Positions 30,901 to 42,079 of a stretch of 64,000 bases of DNA are shown piece by piece (positions within the stretch are counted from its first letter, which is position 1; each line of letters begins with the position of its first letter). The position numbers and the translations under genes were made by a program. The stretch is from Anaeramoeba flamelloides (taxonomy: Eukaryota; Metamonada; Anaeramoebidae): positions 3,162,001 to 3,226,000 of the forward strand of contig JANTQA010000048.1 in NCBI GenBank assembly GCA_027625915.1, read 5' to 3'. The notes under the pieces were generated by a model. That model was not told the origin of the DNA and made no database searches. It saw only the letters and a program-made list of their open reading frames with translations.

Positions 30901-31240
30901 TTTTTTTACTAAATTCTCATTTTCTCAAAAACTAAAAAACTTTTCGGGTGTGCCCAGACAAGAGATGTTTTTTTCAAAAAAATTTAACTTTATTAGACAA
31001 AACATTACTTTTACTAATAGAATAAAAATGTTTGAGGAAGAAACAAGAAATACAAAAATCAATAATCATTTTGAGAAATTAGAAAACCAAAAAACAACCC
31101 CTAACTTTTTTATTCTTTCATTAAATTTTGTTTTTTTTGTCATTATAAACTCCATGATTGTTGATAAGAAACCTCACCGGTCGGGGCACACCCGAAAAGT
31201 TTTTTAGTTTTTGAGAAAATGATAATTTGGTAAAAAAAAT
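30901..31240. mobile_element. foldback element D, 340 bp
   Basis: Inverted ends of about 55 bases, nearly perfect: left TTTTCTCAAAAACTAAAAAA then CTTTTCGGGTGTGCCC (to 30955); the right end (31182-31240) is its reverse complement and also ends GGGGCACACCCGAAAAG. The interior is A/T-rich with no convincing gene; an 85-codon frame there starts only with GTG. The class is unknown. The arms could form a long stem in RNA or DNA. Confidence 0.7.
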
Positions 31241-34022
31241 TCAAATATTGATTCCTCGCTGTCTGTACAAGTGAAGCCAATTTTTAAAGTGACCAAACAA
31301 CCTTAATTTGTTGTTCAACCACAAATATCTTTCCCTCCTATATCTGTATTTTTTTTCTCATACATAATTAACAACACAGAAAATAATTGGGTTATTTTTT
31401 GGATTTTAAAAAATTAAGAATTTATGAACATAAAAAGAATTGAAGAAACATAAAACAGAAAGATAACAAACCCAAAAAATTCAAATTTGATCAGTTGTAT
31501 CCATAAAAAAACTATTATTCTAGAATTGAATTTAGGTTATAAAACTTTCTTTTATATATTTATACAAAGTTAATAAGGTAATGATAATCAACAAAGATCC
31601 AATTAGTTTCATTATAAAAACTTTTTTAATCAACTTTTTTGAAATAAGTAATTCTAATTTAAGGGATTAGCTTCGTCCAAGGAAAGGCCTAAGATCAAAG
31701 TATTTTGTTATTGGGTTTAAATCACATTAGTGCGCCATGGTTCAAGTGTCTCTAAAAAAATCGATTTGTTAAGAACTAATATTTCTTGATTTCATCAATT
31801 AAAAATTATTATTGTATAAAGAAAAAACCCAAGAATTTCAGAAAAAAATCCACATTTATGGTACAAATTTAAAGGTTGAACCATCAATCCTTGGATTTTC
31901 AATTAGCCAAAAGACCCTTCTTAAATTTTTCTTGAAATGTGAATTTAATTAGTTAAAAATTAAAATTTTTTTCAAACAATTAAATGATAGCTAACCAATA
32001 CATTATTTTTACAAATTATTCGTTCATATTGGAACATTATTGATAATTCAATAAATCTCAGTAAAAGGAAACTTAATTAATTTTTAGGTTTTATCTTCAT
32101 ATTTATTAAGATTTTCTCGAAATTAAAAAATTCTAAAATAATTACTTTTATATAGAGTTCTAAATATTAATTATTAGAATTAAGATACCCCTATTTTGTT
32201 TTCGATATCGTTATATTTGGAAAAGCAATTCAAAAAAATTTTCAAAAATGACATTTTTTTTTTGTGATTCTTAAATAAAAAATCTAATATTTAATTATTC
32301 ATTAATATTCTAATTTATTTTTTATAATAATTTAAATAATAGGGTAGTATTATTATTTACTTTTAATTATAATATCATTTAATTTTTAGATGAATATGGC
32401 ATGACACATATCAATTAAGGGCACATTTAGAACTCAAATTTTAACTTGGTTGAGAAAATATTCCCGCTGATATATTTTTTTTTATCATTAAATGATTATC
32501 CCAAATAAATTTGTATTGAAAAAAATAAATACTAAATAACTGCCAATTTAAAGATAAATAAGAAGATATTTCTTTTTCTCTTTGTTTTAAATTTTTTTTG
32601 TAAAAATTATTTTAATAATTCCAGATTCTTAAGTATAAAAATGTTATTTAGTTTATGGTGTAACGTGGGAATAGAATTTAATTGTCATTGAACATGAAAA
32701 TTTCTTTCAAAAATTAAATCTTTGGTAGGTATCGGGGTATTTCACCTTTATTATGGTTTATAGTATTCACCTTTTCAGATTATTTATTTCCAAGTAAGTT
32801 TGAAAAAATTATAAATATATACCGGAAAGAAACCAATTTATAATCTGAGTGTTTGTTAATAGTCCCCTGATCTATATTATAAAAGAAAGTAAAAAAGGAA
32901 TAGAACGGATAACCCAACCAATATAAAAAAATATTTGATTTCAATTTTACCTTTTATAAATATTTTATTCTTGTGATGTGTATTACACTCTAAATAGAAA
33001 AAGGGAGTAATATTTTTTCTTTGAGGAGTTATAATTAAAATTCTTACTTTTCTTCTCGAAAACTTAAAAATAATAACATTTTTAAGTTTCAAATGCAGCT
33101 TTGAAAAATCTATTTAATTGTCATCTTGACAAGAATTTTTCTTTAAAAAATTGAATATTTAAGATAAAATGATGTCCCGTATATAGTTTGATTGGGGGTA
33201 GGACTGTCATGCCATGTCCCAATATTTGAGCATTTTGTTCACCATAGAAAATACATTGGTGTTCTTAAGTTCAAATGCTTCAAAAATTGTTTAAAATGTA
33301 ATTAAACTATTTTAACTTTTCTAATATTCACTATTAAAAATTTCAAAAGAAAAATTAAAAAAAATAACAAAATTATCAATTAAAAATTACTTTTGAGAAT
33401 TACATTTTCCTAATTGCACGGACAAAAAATTTAAAAAAATAATAAAACAAAAAAATTAAAAAAAATAATCTTTGATTTCTTAAAAACCCACCTTTTCGAA
33501 ATTTGGTTAATAAAGGCATGTTACTATAACTAATCTTCAAAGAATTAATGTAAACTGATATAAAGCCGGGGGTTGAAGCTTTGAGAAAAAAAACTCAATG
33601 ATTCACATTTTTTTTTGAAAAAAGTTTAGTCTTCTCATAAAACAACAATTGCACTTATCAATCCTACAAACAAACTAATTTTTCATTGATCCTGAAAGTG
33701 AAATTTTTTTTCCAAAATTCGCCAAAAGTCGACTCCTTTAAAACTTTTTTTCCTCGTTTTTTTACAAGAGTTGAATATTACAATCATCAAATTATAAAAA
33801 AATCAATTTAAATTTAAAATATTAATAAACCCAGAAGATAAGAATTGTCAAAAATTTATCACTTACAATTCGGAATTAAAATCTTGAAAACTCAAGATTG
33901 GAAAAACAGGTAAAAAAAAAAAATCTAATACTTGAACAGTTAACACCATATATGAGAATAGTTCGTTTTATTTTAAAATAATAAAGATAATATCAAAACA
34001 TATTTGACAATTTTTGCCAGAA
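31241..34022. other. 2.8 kb without a recognised gene
   Basis: Both strands are stop-rich and AT-rich. A slightly less AT-rich patch at 31660-31760 shows no frame. I see no repeat here that matches elsewhere in the window with confidence. Confidence 0.5.
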
Positions 34023-34802
34023 TTAATTGTTTTTTTTCTTCTTCTTTTTCTTTTTTTTCTTGTTTTTTCCCTCTTTTTCATTTTCTTCATTTTCCTCTTT
34101 TTCTTTAATTGCTTTGTTTTTTCCTTTTTTGTTTTTCTTGTTTTTATTTCCCTTTCCCTTTCCCTTTTCGTTTTCCTTTTCTTCGGGTTTTTCTGCCAAG
34201 CCTACAGTTTGAAAGATTTCCAAATATTTTGTTCTTTTTTCTGGATGGCTCATTTCATTAAAAGCCGAGGAAGGGCTTGGTAAAATATATTGTTGTAATT
34301 TAATTTTTTTAAATTTTTTCTTAAAAATTTTGGAAGAGCTTTTGGATGTAAAGAGAATATATTTAATGTTAGGGTACTTTTTTAAAAAGACACTAAGATT
34401 GTTTGTCATTTGTCTGTTGATTGATGTTCGTGAATTTTTTGTTCCATTTAGAACAGTCCAAATTGCAATCCCATTGTTGAGTGCCAATTTTTTTCTTGCG
34501 TCATTTAAATCATCCCGATCTTTGTGCACCCTTAAATTGACCTTAAATATTTCTGCCAAGATTTTCCAAAAAGCATTGCGTGACTCGCCATAATAAAAAT
34601 TGTGTTCAAGTGATTCGTTACTTAAATATGTACCAAGGATTAATACCTTGGATTTTCTATTTACGATTGGATCAATGGGTTGTTCGTTGTTTGTTTTTGT
34701 TTCGTATTGATCTTTTCTTTTTCGTTTGTTGTTGTTGTTATTGTTGAAAGACGAATAGTCTTGTTGTTTTCTTTTTCTATTGCTTGAGTAGTGACTATTC
34801 AT
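34023..34802 (-). CDS. hypoxanthine/mismatch-type DNA glycosylase (uracil-DNA glycosylase superfamily)
   Basis: Predicted to cut deaminated bases (hypoxanthine, possibly uracil) from DNA and start base excision repair in the nucleus. The conserved core is residues about 50-200: KSKVLILGTYLSNESLEHNF, then YYGESRNAFWKIL. This matches the family pattern in which G-T/S-x-P-S is followed by F/Y-Y-G-x-x-x-N-x-F-W, the Asn being the usual catalytic or base-binding residue. Next come GIAIWTVL, the central strand IKYILFTS, and LPSPSSA at 174-180, the counterpart of the LPSTSPA DNA-insertion loop. The N-terminal 45 residues (poly-Asn, KRKRK) and the C-terminal 55 (Lys/Glu/Asn-rich) are host-style extensions; the basic KRKRK may be a nuclear signal. 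The start is the ATG of MNSHYSS. Close relatives are mostly bacterial and archaeal, so ancient transfer is possible. Confidence 0.85.
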   Translation of the reverse strand: MNSHYSSNRKRKQQDYSSFNNNNNNKRKRKDQYETKTNNEQPIDPIVNRKSKVLILGTYLSNESLEHNFYYGESRNAFWKILAEIFKVNLRVHKDRDDLNDARKKLALNNGIAIWTVLNGTKNSRTSINRQMTNNLSVFLKKYPNIKYILFTSKSSSKIFKKKFKKIKLQQYILPSPSSAFNEMSHPEKRTKYLEIFQTVGLAEKPEEKENEKGKGKGNKNKKNKKGKNKAIKEKEENEENEKEGKNKKKKKKKKKKNN

Positions 34803-35159
34803 AGGAAGAATTGGGAAACCGAAATTATCAAAAAAATGATCAGAAAGCTAAAAAATGTTTCCTTGTCTATTTTTGAAATGGTTATTTCTCTCCTAGTTAA
34901 TTGGAATTTCAAAATTGTTCCAAAAAATTACGTAATTTATTTATTTTTTTTAATCGCTTTGAAAAAAAAATGCATAATTGTACTCTTTTTGTTGGAATTT
35001 CAATTTTTCCAAAAAGTTTCTCAATCGAATTGCTTGGTTTAAAGAGGGTGGTATTCCTTAATTGAGAATTAAGTCTCTTTTAAATTTGATTTCTAATACA
35101 TTGTCAAAATTTTTACTTCATTTTTGAAATTGAATTTTTTTTAAAACCAAAGCTTTCAA
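34803..35159. other. 5' flank of the glycosylase gene
   Basis: An open frame on the plus strand overlaps this stretch (34791-35042) but has no recognisable content. Nothing else is seen. Confidence 0.35.
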
Positions 35160-35340
35160 TAAATGTATTTTATTCTTTTAAAAACAAAGAGATTCTTTGT
35201 AAAAGTGGTTACTCTTCAAAATATTCTTTGTCAGGATTGTTTTAAAATAGCTGTTCCTCGATTTCATCAATGAAAATTGTATTAAAAAATTGTTTTTCAA
35301 CATTTTGAATTTATCTGTATCTCTCTAACATTTGTAGTGG
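35160..35340. repeat. inverted repeat flanking the LINE, left copy
   Basis: The reverse complement of this block resembles 38340-38480 in order: CAATTTTCATT, GAGGAACAGC, AAACAATCCTGACAAAGAAT, ATTTTGAAGAGTAACCA and TTTTACAAAGA against CAATTTCCATT, CGAACTGTTT, AAACAGTCCAGTACAAAGAA, TATCTTGAAGAACAACTA and TTTTACAGAG. By eye about 65-70% alike. The LINE at 35493-38123 lies between the two copies. Confidence 0.45.
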
Positions 35341-35517
35341 CTTTTTCCTTTACTCAATTACATCTCCAAAAGAGTTTTCTTTTCTATTATGGGTGATCGA
35401 TATTTGAGGATGAAAATATACTCTTTTTCGGAGCAAAAAGATATTTAACGAAATTAATGGATGAACAACCATCAAAAAAAAATAGTAAATTTTTTTTTTT
35501 ATTATTTAAGGGAGGAG

Positions 35518-36987
35518 TTATTGACCCCTCTTATTTGCCCGAATTCCTAAATTTTTATTTAGGAATTTAATTAAAGACTCAAAAATAAGTTTATTACCCA
35601 CTAAGGCTAATAAAGAGTTTGAATCCTTTTTTAAAATAATATTAGAAATATTATTATTATTTAATATATTAGATATATTATTTTTTTTTAATTCAGATAT
35701 CCAGATTTTGCGATTATTTTCATAGGCTGAGCAGTTCCATAGAAAATGGTCTAAATCTTCAATAATATCTAAATTGTTTATTTTTTTACATAATTCACAT
35801 AGTTTTGATTTGTTTTTATTCATAACATAAGAGTACCTGTTAAGGTAATTTGTAAAATTTCTGAGTTTTAAAATTGATGTTGAGCCCTTTGATTTTAAAT
35901 ATCTTTGCAGCTTATTTATAGTATTATTGATTTGTACTATTTTTAGATATTCTTGAACTTTCCAACTTGGACTATTTTCTAAGTTTTTAATTCTAAAAGT
36001 TTCTAGTTCATTTTCCAATTGTTTTAAATTTTTGGAGTACCGATTTATATTTTCTGATTCTTTTTTTCTAAAAGGGAGATAATTAATTAATTTATCATAC
36101 TGGAGGATTTTTAATTTTTGAATTAACTTAAATCTTCTTTTATATATTGTTATCCTTACGGGATCAATTTTTGCTTCAGTTTTATAAATAAGCCTTGGTG
36201 AGTGTGGGTTGATTAATAAAAATTTTGTATTTTTTTTATTAATCCAAGTATCAATCTCTTTAAAATCTGTTTTTGTTAAATTAAATATTTCTAAACCATA
36301 TAATAATTGACTTTGTAATACAGCTTTAAAAAATTGAATTTTTAATCCATTAGAAAAATTTTTTTGTTGTAAGATATTGATTAACTTTTTAAAATTGGCC
36401 TTAACTTTATCAAGGTTGAATTTTAAATGAGTTTTTTTATCTAGCCAAATACCAAGATATAAAATTTCTTTTGGAATTAAAGTTTTTTTAGTTTTACCAT
36501 CATTAGGATTCATTCCAAAATCTTTTATTATTTTAAAGATTTTTTGTAATTGAAAATTTATTTCTATTAAAGATCCTTTCATCAGTAAAATCAGATCATC
36601 TGCAAACATTAGAATATGTAACGCTAGTGATTTAATTTTTTCTAAGAGAAAATGAGTAATAAATCCAAATAATAAAGGAGATAATGGATCTCCTTGGTAA
36701 ACACCAATTCCTTCTTTTGAGTAATAAGCAAGTAGATATTCTATAATAATTTCATTTTTTATAAATTTTTTAATTGAATAATAAATAAGTGAATGGTGAA
36801 TAGAGTCAAAACATTTTTGTATATCGATTGTAACAATATAAATATTTTCTTTTTTAAATTTATTTTTTATTTTTTGATATTCATTCAATAAGTTTAAAAC
36901 TGTAATTCTAGTATCTATTTTTTTTTTAAATCCAAATTGGTTTTTTGAAACTAAATCCCAAGAATCTTGAATTCCGGTATATAACAA
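35518..36987 (-). pseudogene. LINE reverse transcriptase and C-terminal zinc motif
   Basis: A 489-codon open frame. RT motifs in order: NQFGFKKK, IVTIDIQKCFDSIHH (first catalytic Asp), GVYQGDPLSPLLF, FADDLILL (catalytic Asp pair, with Phe in place of the usual Tyr), MNPNDGKTK, YLGIWLD. A thumb and linker region follows, and a C-terminal CxxC ... H ... C motif (CELCKK ... DLDHFLWNC) as in many LINEs. The frame stops a few codons before the 3' tail. It is cut off at its N-terminal side by a frame change: RT motif 0/1 (LNYRPISIN-like) lies in the overlapping frame at 36951-37442. Confidence 0.88.
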
Positions 36988-37442
36988 TTTAAGAAAAAAT
37001 CTTGGGAGAGTTTGATTAATTGAAATTGGTCTATAATTAAGTGGAATACCTTCATCACCAGATTTATGAATGAATAATATATTTCTTTTTTTAATAAATG
37101 TAATATTTTTTTGAGAAATATCATTAAACCAATTAAAAAAATATTTTTTGGATTGTTTTTTATAAAGTTTTCATAATTTATATAAAATTCACTACTTTGA
37201 TTTTTTATTGTTTTATATTGTTTAATTTTATCAAATTCTTTGACAGATTTATTTTTTTGATATTTGATAATTTCTTTGATTTTAGTAATTGAGAATATTT
37301 CTTCTATTTTAATATTTAATAAATTATTTTTATCTAATGTGAAAATTTTAATAAAATTAAGAATATATTTTTTTGGTTTTTTACTAATAGATTTAACAAA
37401 CCCGAAATATGAAGTTTCCATATTTTCATTATTAAAAATCAT
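36951..37442 (-). pseudogene. LINE linker between endonuclease and RT, out of frame with RT
   Basis: A 163-codon Lys/Ile/Asn-rich frame corresponding to the region between endonuclease and RT. NKSVKEFDKIK is the equivalent of the LINE N-K-A-x-G-x-D-x-I element just before the RT. Its last 35 codons are off-frame with respect to the RT motifs that the same DNA encodes in a neighbouring frame. Confidence 0.6.
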
Positions 37443-37799
37443 TTTACTCGAAGTTTCTCTTAATCTATTTAGCTTTTTCCAAAAGTTTTGATTTTCTTCA
37501 AATTAAATATTAATCTGGTTTATTAATTTAAAATATTGTTTACTATTCCTATCTTTAATTTCTTTAATTAATTCATTATTTTCAAATAATTTATTAATTA
37601 AATTATATAATTTTAAATCTTTTTTTTTGGTATATTTAAGATAATTCTCTCTTTTACTTTAAATTGTTTTTTTAAAGATTTTAAAATTCTTTCCATTTAA
37701 TTGATAATTTTTATTTTTATAAAAATTTATAAAGTCAACATGAAACTTTGCAATATCTTTAATTTTGTAGACATTTTTTAATTTCCCAGTTTTTATTAA

Positions 37800-38123
37800 T
37801 ATTAAATTTATTTAATATTGCATTATGATCACTAATTTTATTTTTTATGGTTTTTTGATTTGATAAATTTTAAGTTATTAAAGTTAGTTATAAAATAATC
37901 AATGTTATTATTTTTTCTACTTGGTTTAGTATTTAAAATAATTTTAAAGTTGAATTTTGAAAAATAATTTATTTGATTTTCATTCAAATTAAAATCTCCC
38001 CTGTTAATTGTATTATGGTTTTGATATTTTCGTAATAAACCAAGGATTTTTTCATTTATTTCTTTATTCCTGCCATATCTCTTAAATAAGTTAAAAATGA
38101 TAAAATCAGTGAATTGAATTCCC
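37800..38123 (-). pseudogene. LINE apurinic-type endonuclease, C-terminal half
   Basis: The minus strand gives TINRGDFNLNENQ (the GDFN catalytic motif), KPSRKNNNIDYFITN (the IDY motif) and KISDHNAILN (the SDH motif), in canonical order. The earlier N- and E-containing motifs of the family would lie beyond the truncation point at 38123. Between this part and 37442 the frame is broken. Confidence 0.82.
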
Positions 38124-38339
38124 AAAAAAATAGTAAATTTACTATTCGATAAAAAAATTTTTTACCATGTCTTGAAAGCTAAAAAGGAAGAAAAAATTTG
38201 AGTACTATGATACCTAACTTACTTTTAATGTTATTTTCAAAAATGAATTATTATTTTTAATAGTTTGATGATTTTTAATATTTGGAAAAAATCATAATAA
38301 TATATATTTCCTAATTACTGATAAATTCTAATAAATCTC

Positions 38340-38480
38340 AAAAAATTTTTAGTTCAATTTCCATTTTTATAAATCTTCGAACTGTTTCTTATCAAACAGT
38401 CCAGTACAAAGAATATCTTGAAGAACAACTAATTTTACAGAGTTTCTTAACACTTGACTTCATAAAATGCTTTATTCAAA
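38340..38480. repeat. inverted repeat flanking the LINE, right copy
   Basis: Partner of 35160-35340 (see there). Its core contains TCAAACAGTCCAGTACAAAG and TTGAAGAACAAC. If the LINE and its duplicated target are removed, the two copies would sit about 400-500 bases apart as an old foldback element. Confidence 0.45.
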
Positions 38481-39346
38481 ACTTGAGCCTAATAATTTCA
38501 AAAAGATATATCAGTTAAAAATTTCCAAATTAAATTGCATTTTATCAGTATTCAAAAAACAATATTTTCCTCTATAAGAGATTTTTGAAGGCCTTTGAAG
38601 AATCTGAACTGAAAAAAAACTATTTAAATATCAAATAACAAATTTTTGAAATAACTTTGTCAAAAGAATATAGTGCTTCTGACAATAAAGAATAAATAAT
38701 ATTTTTTAAGATTCACAAAAATAAATAATGTGTTTTCACAAGGTAGTCTTCTTCATGAAAGAACATATCCTTTTCTGCAGTGTCTTTTATTTTATGACCA
38801 AATAATTTTTTTGAGAAAAAAAATCAATTCGACAAAAAAAGTAATTTAAAATACTTACTTGTGACTTAAAAAATAATTTTTTTTTTAAAGTTAATATTTT
38901 TTTTTTCTGAATAAAATTTATTTTTTTGAGTATTGCAGCCATTCCAAATACTCACCTGGGATATATCACATATACTGATGATCTTCTATGATAAAATTTC
39001 CTTTTAAGAAATAGAAATATAAATTTCTAGTATATTCCAGAAAAATTTCAATTTCTGTTTCATCCATGAGATTATGAAATTTTTTTAATTTTTTGGAAAA
39101 AAACTTAAAAATAGAATATTTAAAGAATTTAGAATCAATAATCAAAAAAATGTATTCTTGTTTTTGTAATATTTGTAATTTCTATGATTTCTTTTAATAT
39201 TCTATTTTTAAAATTTATTAAAAAACTGAAGATTAGCATTATGGAGTTTATGTAAAAAAATCTTTTATTCCGAATCTCAAAATAATAAACCAACTGGTTG
39301 TTAAACATATACCCCCACCATCGCTATATATATATATATATATATA
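38481..39346. other. non-coding region between the LINE and the Tc1 element
   Basis: AT-rich and stop-rich on both strands. A (TA) tract at 39325-39346 is the site into which the Tc1 element inserted. Nothing else seen. Confidence 0.45.
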
Positions 39347-40412
39347 AACTCAATTCCAAAAAATGGGACACAAAAAAAAATTACATTAATAAAAATATAC
39401 TCCAAAATACAAGATACATAAACATTAAAATAATAAAAGATCTGAAAATATTTAATTAATACTATTTATATATTTTATAGTAAATATAAATTTTAATTCA
39501 AAAAATAAAAAAGAAAAAATAAAAAAAAAATATGCCCCTATTTTTGGAACACGGTTACCAAAAAATTCATTTGTATTGAAAGAAAAATTAATAAAAACTA
39601 TTAATAGATTCAGCTTTTTTGATAACTAAATCTATCCTTATATCTAGAGTTTACTAATTTTCTAAGGTTTCCCAACTCAAAGTATTCCATACATTAGTGA
39701 AAATTTTAATAAATTCTTCTCCGTTTTTTGGATTACAATTTTTCAGTTTAGTATCCATAATTGACAATAAATTCCCAATTGGGTTTGAATCTGGGAAATT
39801 GGGTGTCAAGTGTCTATAACATTACATCCACGGTTTAAGTAAGTTTGAGTTTTTTTTTGAAGTGTGTGGACAAGCTTCATCCTTTCGGAAAATCCTTTTC
39901 AACTCACCATATTCTGAATTGGCGAGTTGAATTACATTTGATTTTTTGAAAATATCATTAATAATACATCCAGTATTTACATTTCCATTAATGGTAATAA
40001 GGTCTGTTTGTAGGCCTTGTGCTCTAGCACCCCATATCATGATTTTTTTTTAAAAAATTTTTTTCTCGATAAAAAAAGAATCTTTTTACATTTTTGAGAG
40101 AAGAAAAAATTTTTTTCTTGTGATCAGAATCAAAACTTTTAAATTTCATTTTAAAGTGATTTTGAGATTTTCAAAAAGTTTTGTCAAAAATTTTAATTTT
40201 TTTTTATTTGAAAAAAAAATAATACAAAAAAAATCAAAAAAATTATTGAAAATCAAAAATCAAAAAATAATGAAAAAAAAATGATAAATAATTAACTTTA
40301 AAAATATTTCTATGGATTATTAATATCTAATGTTTCTATTTAAGAGTCAAATATCACTTTTCTTAGAATTAAATTGATTTTGAAGGTGTGCCCCAATTTT
40401 TGGAATTGAGTT
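39347..40412 (-). mobile_element. Tc1/mariner-family DNA transposon, inactive
   Basis: A 1,066-bp element between TA dinucleotides (39345-39346 and 40413-40414). Its ends are inverted repeats of about 28 bases: left AACTCAATTCCAAAAAATGG, GACACA; the right end, reverse complemented, reads AACTCAATTCCAAAAATTGG, GGCACA. A Tc1-type transposase relic lies on the minus strand. A third motif resembling the end sequence, TGCCCCTATTTTTGGAACAC, occurs at about 39532-39551 in the same orientation as the right end; it may be an extra binding site or the trace of a rearrangement. The N-terminal DNA-binding part of the transposase is not recognisable. Confidence 0.85.
39652..40040 (-). pseudogene. Tc1-type transposase, C-terminal half, broken
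   Basis: The frame at 39822-40040 reads MIWGARAQGLQTDLITINGN, V-N, then DEACPHTSKKN, matching the DDE_3 transposase segment M-x-W-G-A-I ... D-x-I-x-G-x-V ... QDNAPCHTSK. In a second frame further along come PDSNPIGNLLSIMDTKLK and NGEEFIKIFTNVWNTLS, matching S-P-D-x-N-P-I-E-N-L-W. The catalytic Glu of NPIEN is Gly here, and the middle Asp is changed (KDEA for QDNA). At least one frame change and no upstream catalytic Asp make it dead. Confidence 0.82.
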
Positions 40413-40414
40413 TA

Positions 40415-42079
40415 TAATAATAGAATTCAAATTATCTTGTCAAAAAAAAATTTTCTTTTTCTTTATTTTATATTTTTTTTACTCAACAACAAAGATATAA
40501 TATTTTTCAAATGGCACCTATAATTTTGTTCTGTTAATATAATTTCAAAAATATTTTTATTGGAAATTATAATATGTTTTATAAATGCTTTGAAAAAAAA
40601 ATTGTTTTTCTTTATAAAATAGATGAAAATTAAGAGTTTTAATTCTTTTATATTTGTTTTATTTCCCAAGGGATCTTTTTTTTACCTAGAAATCTTAAAA
40701 TTGATTCAATATTTTTCTACAAATACTAACATTAGGTATGTTAAACCTATGAAATAAAGTACTTTCCATATAAATGCTAACTTTTTATTCGAAAGAAACA
40801 TATCTTCAATTAAAGTCATTTGTTAGAAAATAATACTTATTGTGTTGGCAATCAACAGCACCCTTATAATTGTCAACATTTAATGAAAAATTATGTTTTC
40901 TCAGAACTTTTAGAACTAAAAAAACAATGTTTAACTCCCCACTTGCAAGTTTAATCCTTTCAAAGGTTAGAATATGTATTTAATTGGTAAGAATAAATTG
41001 CAGTTCACGAATTTCTACCAAAAAGAATAATAATATAGTGTTACAGTTGTTAAAATAATATATGTTGACTTGATATAAGCATGATACAAATTAAAAGTAT
41101 CCCTTCCAATATAAGACTGCAAATAAAAACCCCCGCCTAACTGAAAATAACTAATGTATAAATATAATAAAGTCAGTTCCACTTTTAAGACACAAATTCT
41201 GAACCAAATTTAAGGCACAAAAAAGATCTCAAATTAAGACTCAAAATTCAAATTATAGTAAAATAATTTGTAATGAGCATAATTCCAAAAATATGATGAA
41301 GATTTAAGATTTTTTTGTGCTATAAATTTTGTTCAAAGTTTGTATCTTAAAAGTAGAACTGACTGTATTAGTAACTTGAAGAGTAATTGATATGAAACAA
41401 ATTCTAAAATAAATAATGAACTTTAATTATTGTCTCAAAAAAAAATAGGGAGAAATTTACACCTTTAATAACTAAAAATATCAGAAATATTGATTAATTA
41501 TTAAAAATTGTAAAAAATTTGTATTTTATATATTAAATTTCTCAAAAAATTAATTATTTAAATTTTGAATTTGATTTAAACTTGGGTGAAATTTTGAATA
41601 CCCAATTTAATATCGTTTTGTAAAAAGAAAACGAAAAGATATTGTTTAAAAGTTTAAACAAGTATTTTATGTTTTCAAAGCTGATATTTTTGAAAGCAGA
41701 ATATTAACTGTTCTTGGATGCAGATAATTTCTCTTTTGTCTTGAAAATTGTTTGTAAAACTTCTTCTCTTATAAGGTTAATTGTTTTTTTTTTTGATGAC
41801 AAACACACCAACACACGTGGGGATAAAGATTTATTAAATTTGACTACCACCTTAAAAAAACAAAACACAAAAATTTTTTGTTTAAAATGATTACGTAAAA
41901 ATTTAATTGTCAAAATAAGTACAATCTTTATCCATTTAACAACGTAATTTGAAAACCAATTTTGTGTATTTTTCTTTCAATTCTGATCCTTCAATTTAAA
42001 AATAATTTAAAAAGATCATTTTTATTCAATTTGAAACAATAAAAAAGTGAATAACGGAAACTTACATTTATCTTTGGAG
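40415..42079. other. intergenic region upstream of NVL
   Basis: Contains MITE-A copy 2 (41170-41365). The rest is AT-rich without a supported gene; a 69-codon minus-strand frame at 41704-41913 has no recognisable content. Confidence 0.45.
41170..41365. mobile_element. MITE-A, copy 2 (foldback, TA-type)
   Basis: A 196-bp hairpin element between TA dinucleotides (41168-41169, 41366-41367). The left end reads AAGTCAGTTCCACTTTTAAG, A-CACAAA; the right end, reverse complemented, reads CAGTCAGTTCTACTTTTAAG. The interior also pairs (ATCTCAAATTAAG against CTTCATC/AAGATTTAAGAT with decay). CAGT ends with TA duplication are typical of Tc1/mariner-derived MITEs, though these ends differ from those of the Tc1 element at 39.3 kb. 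Confidence 0.82.

Larger units (their letters stand above)
35493..38123 (-). mobile_element. APE-type LINE (non-LTR retrotransposon), 5'-truncated, 17-bp target duplication
   Basis: The element is flanked by AAAAAAATAGTAAATTT at 35476-35492 and 38124-38140. On the minus strand it runs from the middle of an apurinic-type endonuclease through a reverse transcriptase and a zinc motif to a short 3' tail (AAATAAGAGGGGTCAATAAC, TCCTCCCTTAAATAATA) and a poly(A) that appears as T10 on the plus strand. The first part of the endonuclease and any ORF1 are missing, as is common when reverse transcription stops early. The coding parts lie in at least three frames, so it cannot act alone, yet the long open RT frame and clean target duplication point to a fairly recent insertion. 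The clade is not settled. Confidence 0.9.

Noticed and set aside
30950-31207. 85-codon open frame in the foldback element
   Set aside because: It begins with GTG, starts and ends inside the inverted arms and has no protein-like motif.
41704-41913. 69-codon minus-strand frame upstream of NVL
   Set aside because: No domain, no repeat partner and no supporting splice or start context; length is within chance for this composition given both strands.
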